This document shows, in pieces, positions 6,159 through 9,515 of a stretch of 9,515 nucleotides of DNA. Source of the DNA: Nitrospinota bacterium (GTDB lineage: Bacteria > JADFOP01). The first letter of the stretch is position 1. Each line of letters starts with the position of its first letter. Below the pieces are notes generated by a model. It was not told where the DNA came from. It saw nothing but the letters and a program-made list of their open reading frames with translations, and searched no databases. The position numbers were made by a program, and so were the translations under genes. Where the stretch lies: the NCBI GenBank assembly GCA_022562795.1, contig JADFOP010000059.1:1-9515 (forward strand), in the 5' to 3' direction.

Positions 6159-7937
6159 TTAAACCGGTAGACCCCGCTGAAGCTCCATTCGCCGAAGAGT
6201 GAGCTCGTGGACCATGGAGTCATTGCCCGCGACCTCGGCCTCTCTCAGCGCCCGCTCGAGCTCCCGGACCTGCCCGCGAAGCGCCCGCGATTCTATCGTC
6301 GCCATCGAGTCGCGCAGACCGACCCGGTAGTCCTCCAGCCCGTGGGGTGTCTCAGCGAGCTGGACCGCCCGGGCCGCCAGCTCGGCATCAGGCAGGTGGT
6401 CGACAATGCGCGCGAGGTCCACTTCTCCGACTTCGGAGACTTCGAAAAGGGCCCGGCAGATGGCCCGAAGCGACCCGTCCTTCAGGCTCTCTGGGGCGAG
6501 GTCGGCCGAAACGGCCTCCATCGCGGCCCGATCCTGAAGAAGGATGCGAAGCAGGAGCTCTTCTTCGGGCCAAGGGGTCTCTTGGACGACCGGCTCCGCT
6601 CCAGGCCCCTTGACAGGATGGCGCCTCGCCTCGGCCCGCTGTCGGCGAAATTCATCCCGAAGCGCCTCCTCGCGAACCCCGAGGGCGTCGGCCATGTGGC
6701 GGAAGGCCTCGTCCCGCTCCACGTGGTTTGGGATGCGGCTCACAAGCGGCAGCAGCTCGCTGGCCACCCGTCCTTTGCGGGCCGGCGAATCGGCCTCGTC
6801 GTCCTTGAGGAGCTCGTCCAGGAAAAAATCGACGAGGGGCTTTGCCTGACGGTGGGCGACCTCAAAAGCCTCCATGCCGGACGAGCGGATGTAGCTGTCC
6901 GGGTCGTGGCCGTCCGGCAGGGCCAGGACCTCTACCTGGAGTCCTTGGGCCAGCAGGAGGTCTGCTCCGCGACGGGCCGCGTTGAGCCCAGCCTGGTCGG
7001 CGTCGAAGACCAAGGTGACCCGCTTGGCATAGCGACCGATGAGGCGGGCGTGCTGCTCGGTCAGGGCCGTCCCCAGGGTCGCCACGATATTTCCTAAACC
7101 CTCCTGGTGCGCGGTGATGACGTCCAGGTAGCCTTCCGTGACCAGCAGCTCGTCGCAATCCTGGGCCTCACGCCTGGCTTTATCCATCCCGTAGAGGAGC
7201 CGGCCCTTGTGGTATAGAGCCGTCTCCGGCGTGTTGATGTACTTCGCCTCCGTGGCGTCGGGGTCGAGCAGCCGCCCGCCGAAGCCGACGACTTCACCCC
7301 GGTGGTCCCTGATGGGAAAGATGAGCCGGGCGCGGAATCGGTCGTAGTGGCCCCCGCCACGCTCGCTTCGGATGACCAGGCCCACAGCCTCCAGATCGGC
7401 GGTCGAGACCCCGGAGGTCTGGGCCTTCTTCAGCAGAAAATCCCACCCGGCCGGGGCGTAGCCAAGCTCGAAGTCTTTAATGGCGGCGTCGGTGAGGCCC
7501 CGGTCGGCCAGGTAGCGCCGGGCGCCGTCGGCCTCGGGAGCCTCGAGGAGTTGGCGGTGGTAGAGGGTCGCCGCGCGGCTCGTCACTTTAAGGAGCCGCT
7601 CCCGCCGGCGGGCGTCGCTCGCCTCCTCAGGCGTCGTTGCGGGAACCTCAACGCCGGCCCGTTTGGCCAGATACCTTACCGCTTCAAGGAAACTCATCCC
7701 ATCCATCTGCATAACGAAGGTGAAGACGTTGCCGCCGGCCCCGCACCCAAAACACCGAAAAATGTTCCGATCCGGAGAGACGTTGAACGAGGGGGTCTTC
7801 TCTGTATGGAAGGGACACAGGCCCTTGTAGCTTCGGCCGCTCTTTTTGAGAGGAATGTAGTCGCCGATGAAGCCGACCAGGTCGGTCCGGTCGCGAATCT
7901 CGTCGAGCACGGCGTCTGGGATAAGTCGAGCCCTCAC
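6159..7937 (-). CDS. dnaG: DNA primase DnaG
   Basis: A 592-residue primase that makes RNA primers at the replication fork with DnaB helicase. The N-terminal zinc-binding domain has CPFH (41-44) and CFGC (62-65), giving ligands Cys41, His44, Cys62 and Cys65. The RNA-polymerase core contains RFRARLIFPIRD (200-211), VGFGGRLLD (217-225) and KYINTPETALYHKGRLLYG (232-250). The TOPRIM fold supplies the metal-binding acidic residues Glu268 in TEGYLD and Asp312/Asp314 in FDADQAG, with DPDSYI at 345-350. Residues about 455-592 are the helical helicase-interaction domain. The start is GTG at 7937, with GGGGGAG about 8 nt upstream, and the zinc domain begins at the normal distance from it. Length is usual for the family. 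A 157-nt spacer separates it from yqeY. Confidence 0.98.
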   Translation of the reverse strand: MRARLIPDAVLDEIRDRTDLVGFIGDYIPLKKSGRSYKGLCPFHTEKTPSFNVSPDRNIFRCFGCGAGGNVFTFVMQMDGMSFLEAVRYLAKRAGVEVPATTPEEASDARRRERLLKVTSRAATLYHRQLLEAPEADGARRYLADRGLTDAAIKDFELGYAPAGWDFLLKKAQTSGVSTADLEAVGLVIRSERGGGHYDRFRARLIFPIRDHRGEVVGFGGRLLDPDATEAKYINTPETALYHKGRLLYGMDKARREAQDCDELLVTEGYLDVITAHQEGLGNIVATLGTALTEQHARLIGRYAKRVTLVFDADQAGLNAARRGADLLLAQGLQVEVLALPDGHDPDSYIRSSGMEAFEVAHRQAKPLVDFFLDELLKDDEADSPARKGRVASELLPLVSRIPNHVERDEAFRHMADALGVREEALRDEFRRQRAEARRHPVKGPGAEPVVQETPWPEEELLLRILLQDRAAMEAVSADLAPESLKDGSLRAICRALFEVSEVGEVDLARIVDHLPDAELAARAVQLAETPHGLEDYRVGLRDSMATIESRALRGQVRELERALREAEVAGNDSMVHELTLRRMELQRGLPV

Positions 7938-8059
7938 GCAATAAGCTCCCCCACCATCGCCCCGGCCCTCACGTCTTGCAGGGAGACGGGACTATGGGAC
8001 TTCTTGCTACGAGACCTTCGTTACGACGGAATGCCGCGGAAACAAACGGTGCTCGGTGT

Positions 8060-8077
8060 AGCTCCCCAACGGGGGCT
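8060..8077 (-). other. Hairpin in the yqeY-dnaG spacer (possible attenuator or processing site)
   Basis: The 157-nt gap between yqeY and dnaG (7938-8094) holds a compact hairpin: AGC plus CCCC (8060-8067, with one unpaired T) pairs with GGGG plus GCT (8071-8077). On the minus strand no direct T-run follows; a short T-rich stretch appears about 10-20 nt later. E. coli has a partial terminator at the corresponding rpsU-dnaG junction, so a dose-limiting role is conceivable but not shown. Nothing coding is seen in the gap. Confidence 0.25.
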
Positions 8078-8094
8078 CCTTCTGGCCAGGGGGC

Positions 8095-8547
8095 TCAACT
8101 GCTGGGCGCTAGCCGCTCCTTGACCAATCGGTTGACCAGGCCCCCTTCGGCTCTCCCCTTAAGCTCGGCCATTAGGACCTTCATCACCCTGCCCGTGTCC
8201 TTCGGGGAGGTCGCCCCAACCTCAGCGATGACGTCGGCCACCCGAGCTGCGACCTCCTCGGCCGACATGGCTTCGGGCAGATATTCTTGTAAAATATCCA
8301 GCTCGCGCTGCTCTTTCGCTCTCAGGTCGTCCCGGCCTCCCTCCTCGTAGGCCTGGACGGACTCCTTACGCTGTTTGGCGGCGGCGCTCAACACGTCGAG
8401 GATGCCTGCCTCGTCCACATCCTCCCCCTTTTCCTTGCACTTGTTGAGAATCGCCGCCTTGACCAGCCGCAGCGTCGAGACGCGATCCCTATCGCCGGCC
8501 CGCAGCGCCGTTTTGTAGTCTTCTTCTATCCGTTCTTGCAAGGCCAT
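8095..8547 (-). CDS. yqeY: GatB/YqeY domain-containing protein
   Basis: A 150-residue soluble helical protein. The family signature opening is MALQERIEEDYKTALRAGDR (residues 1-20), then RVSTLRLVKAAI (22-33), the linker VLSAAAKQRKESV, ELDILQEYLPEAMS, and the C-terminal three-helix domain with GRVMKVLMAELKGRA and NRLVKERL. This domain is shared with the C-terminus of the GatB subunit of tRNA amidotransferase, and its exact role as a free protein is unsettled. ATG 8571 would add eight residues and overlap the rpsU stop. ATG 8547 is preferred because it matches the family N-terminus and the usual length of about 147-150. Neither start has a strong ribosome binding site, so coupling to rpsU, 17 nt upstream, is likely. 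Confidence 0.93.
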   Translation of the reverse strand: MALQERIEEDYKTALRAGDRDRVSTLRLVKAAILNKCKEKGEDVDEAGILDVLSAAAKQRKESVQAYEEGGRDDLRAKEQRELDILQEYLPEAMSAEEVAARVADVIAEVGATSPKDTGRVMKVLMAELKGRAEGGLVNRLVKERLAPSS

Positions 8548-8564
8548 GGTCTTTATCGCCTGCT

Positions 8565-8765
8565 TCACCATCTTCCGGACTTTCTGATAGCCTTAAGGAG
8601 CTTCTTGCGAGCCGCCAGCATCTTTCGCTTCCGGCGGACGCTCGGCTTTTCATAGTGCTTCCGCCGCCGGATCTCGGAATAAATCCCAGCCTTCTCACAT
8701 TGCTTTTTAAATCGCTTAAGGGCTTGCTCGAAAGACTCTCCGTGCCTGATGCGGACACCCGGCAT
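8565..8765 (-). CDS. rpsU: 30S ribosomal protein S21
   Basis: A 66-residue, very basic protein of the small ribosomal subunit platform. The family pattern is complete: a short beta strand [19 protein letters not shown] (1-19), [20 protein letters not shown] (23-42), and a C-terminal lysine/arginine helix [20 protein letters not shown]. The ATG at 8765 is preceded by GGGGGTG about 8 nt upstream. It is the first gene of the operon, as in the classical macromolecular synthesis operon, and lies below two tandem promoters. Confidence 0.97.
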   Translation of the reverse strand: MPGVRIRHGESFEQALKRFKKQCEKAGIYSEIRRRKHYEKPSVRRKRKMLAARKKLLKAIRKSGRW

Positions 8766-8925
8766 TCAAATTACACCCCCTTCTTTCCCTATCGGTGTTA
8801 CGTACCCCTCCCCACGAAGGAGGCCCTTCACACAAGCGTGTCCGGAGGATGGGAACGTAAGTTCTTTAGAAACAACGCATAATGCAATATGGGTGGATGA
8901 TCTGGCTCTAGAGTGACTATTTTAT

Positions 8926-8940
8926 GTGATATTACATCAC
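8926..8940. promoter_or_regulatory. Palindrome GTGAT-N5-ATCAC at the start of the rpsU leader (candidate operator)
   Basis: GTGAT (8926-8930) and ATCAC (8936-8940) are perfect arms around ATTAC. The site begins a few nucleotides after the expected start of the proximal promoter, a typical repressor position. The half-sites resemble CRP/FNR-family ones, but the GTGA-to-TCAC spacing is 7 instead of 6, so assignment to that family is doubtful. Confidence 0.4.
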
Positions 8941-8950
8941 CCCTTTGGTA

Positions 8951-8979
8951 AATATACGATTTCTAGAGAAAAATCGCAA
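8951..8979 (-). promoter_or_regulatory. Proximal rpsU operon promoter (P2)
   Basis: On the minus strand TTGCGA (8979-8974), 17 nt, TATATT (8956-8951). The spacer contains a CGATTT/AAATCG inverted repeat. It lies directly below the distal promoter and has the same -10 sequence and spacer length. Confidence 0.55.
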
Positions 8980-8994
8980 GCAAATAGAATAACT

Positions 8995-9023
8995 AATATA
9001 GGTTTGCGCAGCTTTTTTGTCAA
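8995..9023 (-). promoter_or_regulatory. Distal rpsU operon promoter (P1), near-consensus sigma-70
   Basis: On the minus strand a perfect -35 TTGACA (9023-9018), exactly 17 nt, and -10 TATATT (9000-8995, five of six matches). It is the strongest minus-strand promoter seen, as expected for a ribosomal and sigma factor operon. Confidence 0.8.
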
Positions 9024-9185
9024 CTATCGCCGCTTCGTTCCTCAAGGGCGCACATGGCGGGTGTACGGTCCTGGGTTGCCAGCCTACCAGGAGGGCTAGC
9101 CGATAGCCAACTCGCTTTTGACGTAACAAAGCTCGACCTTTAAATCCACTGATTACCAGGTGTATATCGCAACCTCAAAAAACGC

Positions 9186-9214
9186 TTGACAAATTCACCT
9201 GGGGGATGAATAAT
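9186..9214 (+). promoter_or_regulatory. Near-consensus sigma-70 promoter for the rightward gene
   Basis: TTGACA (9186-9191), 17 nt, AATAAT (9209-9214, five of six matches to TATAAT). It fires away from the rpsU promoters and would give a leader of about 275 nt that includes the repeat cluster before the start codon at 9497. A CCAGGTG/CACCTGG inverted pair (9156-9162 and 9196-9202) brackets the -35 box. Confidence 0.65.
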
Positions 9215-9285
9215 GTCTCAAGTTGCCACCCAAACCGTATTTATTTGCCCTTTAGTGAGAGAGGCATTTTGCTTGTCCGTCAGAA

Positions 9286-9291
9286 TATAAT
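9286..9291 (+). promoter_or_regulatory. Isolated perfect -10 box (secondary promoter candidate)
   Basis: TATAAT at 9286-9291 is a perfect -10 hexamer. The sequence at the proper -35 distance (9263-9268, GGCATT) is poor and there is no extended -10 TG, so this is at best a weak or activator-dependent promoter. Confidence 0.25.
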
Positions 9292-9299
9292 GTGTCGGG

Positions 9300-9335
9300 G
9301 TTCCGCCAGAGGCGGAACTACACAGTATAGGCCAA
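9300..9335. repeat. Hairpin repeat module 1 with CTACACAG..TAGGCCAA tail
   Basis: GTTCCGCC (9300-9307), AGA, GGCGGAAC (9311-9318) is a perfect 8-bp stem. It runs into CTACACAG (9318-9325), two bases, TAGGCCAA (9328-9335). The same tail with a three-base gap follows module 3, so the two are copies of one repeat design with different stems. Confidence 0.7.
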
Positions 9336-9357
9336 TATAGTGTCCGTTCACTTGTTA

Positions 9358-9401
9358 TGTAGGGACAGGGCCGACCAAAGGTCGCTTGCGACTCCCTGTC
9401 C
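9358..9401. repeat. Hairpin repeat module 2 (opens with TGTAGGGACA)
   Basis: TGTAGGGACA (9358-9367) leads into a stem GGACAGGG (9363-9370) with CCCTGTCC (9394-9401). Inside it is a second hairpin CGACC-AAA-GGTCG (9372-9384). Module 2 opens with the same ten bases as module 3 read on the other strand, so modules 2 and 3 form an inverted pair. Confidence 0.65.
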
Positions 9402-9462
9402 GTGGGTTAGACGGGCGGGTCGCTGCCCAAAAGGCCGGACACCCACGAGGGGTGTCCCTACA
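9358..9462. repeat. Composite 105-bp element bounded by TGTAGGGACA / TGTCCCTACA inverted repeats
   Basis: Perfect 10-bp terminal inverted repeats (9358-9367 and 9453-9462) enclose modules 2 and 3. This is the architecture of a REP/BIME-like or miniature inverted-repeat element. No transposase and no clear target-site duplication are visible, so the class is uncertain. Confidence 0.5.
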
Positions 9463-9476
9463 CAGGATTAGGCCAA
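9437..9476. repeat. Hairpin repeat module 3, inverted relative to module 2
   Basis: GGACACCC (9437-9444), five bases, GGGTGTCC (9450-9457) forms an 8-bp stem. TGTCCCTACA (9453-9462) is the exact reverse complement of the opening of module 2. The tail CTACACAG (9458-9465), three bases, TAGGCCAA (9469-9476) repeats that of module 1. The module ends just before the ribosome binding site of the next gene. Confidence 0.7.
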
Positions 9477-9496
9477 AAAAGGAGGAGGAAGAGAGG

Positions 9497-9515
9497 ATGA
9501 AGGGTATGATGGGAA
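9497..9515 (+). CDS. Start of an unidentified gene (cut by window edge)
   Basis: ATG at 9497 is preceded by a strong purine-rich ribosome binding site: AGGAGG at 9480-9485, and GGAGG at 9484-9488 with an 8-nt spacer. It is followed by six readable codons, MKGMMG. This is too short to identify; YbaB/EbfC-type nucleoid proteins often begin with a similar Met/Gly-rich stretch, which is only a hint. The promoter at 9186-9214 points to it. Confidence 0.5.

Larger units (their letters stand above)
8766..8988 (-). other. Long 5' leader of the rpsU operon
   Basis: Initiation at the distal promoter would give a leader of about 222 nt, long for a 66-codon gene. On the minus strand it contains pairings that could mask the ribosome binding site: ACACC/GGTGT (8773-8777 with 8794-8798) includes part of the GGGGGTG site, and CCTCC/GGAGG (8807-8811 with 8819-8823) lies just upstream. 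A regulatory leader is plausible for a ribosomal protein operon, but the stems are short and no known motif is recognised. Confidence 0.3.

Noticed and set aside
6207-8123. Plus-strand open frames of 296 and 273 codons opposite dnaG
   Set aside because: They are GC-rich shadow frames of the primase with no family resemblance.
8548-8571. ATG 8571 as the yqeY start
   Set aside because: It overlaps the rpsU stop and adds eight residues not typical of the family; ATG 8547 matches the usual N-terminus.
8655-8882. 75-codon plus-strand frame opposite rpsU and its leader
   Set aside because: It is antisense to rpsU, with no motif or ribosome binding site.
8926-8940. CRP/FNR binding site
   Set aside because: The half-site spacing is one base too long and the outer bases do not match the consensus, so it is kept only as a generic palindrome.
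8932-9129. 65-codon minus-strand frame upstream of rpsU
   Set aside because: It overlaps both rpsU promoters and the palindrome, with no ribosome binding site.
9118-9146. Plus-strand promoter TTGACG-17-TAAATC
   Set aside because: The -10 matches only three of six positions, and a far better promoter lies 68 nt downstream.
9024-9180. tRNA or other known RNA gene in the intergenic region
   Set aside because: Only short scattered pairings are visible; no cloverleaf arms or conserved tRNA bases could be fitted on either strand.

Overview
This is a bacterial chromosomal window. Most of it is GC-rich (a sampled line near 2160 is about 68% G+C), and all genes sit in compact operons. The right half carries the macromolecular synthesis operon rpsU-yqeY-dnaG-rpoD, read on the minus strand, so this is core genome. 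The primary sigma factor has a large non-conserved insert between regions 1.2 and 2 (about residues 127-345). That size fits Proteobacteria-like, Nitrospinota-like or related environmental Gram-negative lineages better than Firmicutes. The phylum cannot be fixed from this sequence alone.

Layout from left to right. (1) Positions 1-273, minus strand: the N-terminal 91 codons of a DNA methyltransferase with an N4-cytosine-type TSPPYN motif, cut by the window edge. Its G+C is about 45%, clearly below the rest, and it has a candidate promoter and operator (313-342). (2) Positions 274-612: mostly non-coding, with small inverted repeats. (3) Positions 613-4177, plus strand: four tightly packed genes. 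They are an exported DUF3179 protein, an unrecognised 66-residue protein, a TVP38/TMEM64 (VTT) membrane protein, and a mercuric-reductase-like flavin disulfide oxidoreductase. The junctions are a 4-nt overlap, a 4-nt gap and an 8-nt overlap, so they are probably co-translated. (4) Positions 4257-4295: a very strong hairpin terminator between the converging operons, with its T-tract on the rpoD side. (5) Positions 4318-8765, minus strand: rpsU, yqeY, dnaG and rpoD, with an internal promoter candidate in front of rpoD. (6) Positions 8766-9496: a 731-nt divergent intergenic region. It holds two tandem sigma-70 promoters for rpsU, a palindrome at the start of the rpsU leader, a plus-strand promoter for the gene to the right, and a cluster of modular hairpin repeats. 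(7) Positions 9497-9515: the first codons of a plus-strand gene with a good ribosome binding site, cut by the window edge.

How the genes work together. The minus operon couples translation (S21), a tRNA-amidotransferase-related domain protein (YqeY), replication priming (DnaG) and transcription initiation (RpoD). The plus operon looks like an envelope module with a possible redox function: an exported protein with a CPLC motif, a polytopic membrane protein and a cytosolic dithiol flavoenzyme. Its physiological role is not known. The most interesting unexplained items are this module with its orphan small ORF, and the repeat cluster at 9300-9476.
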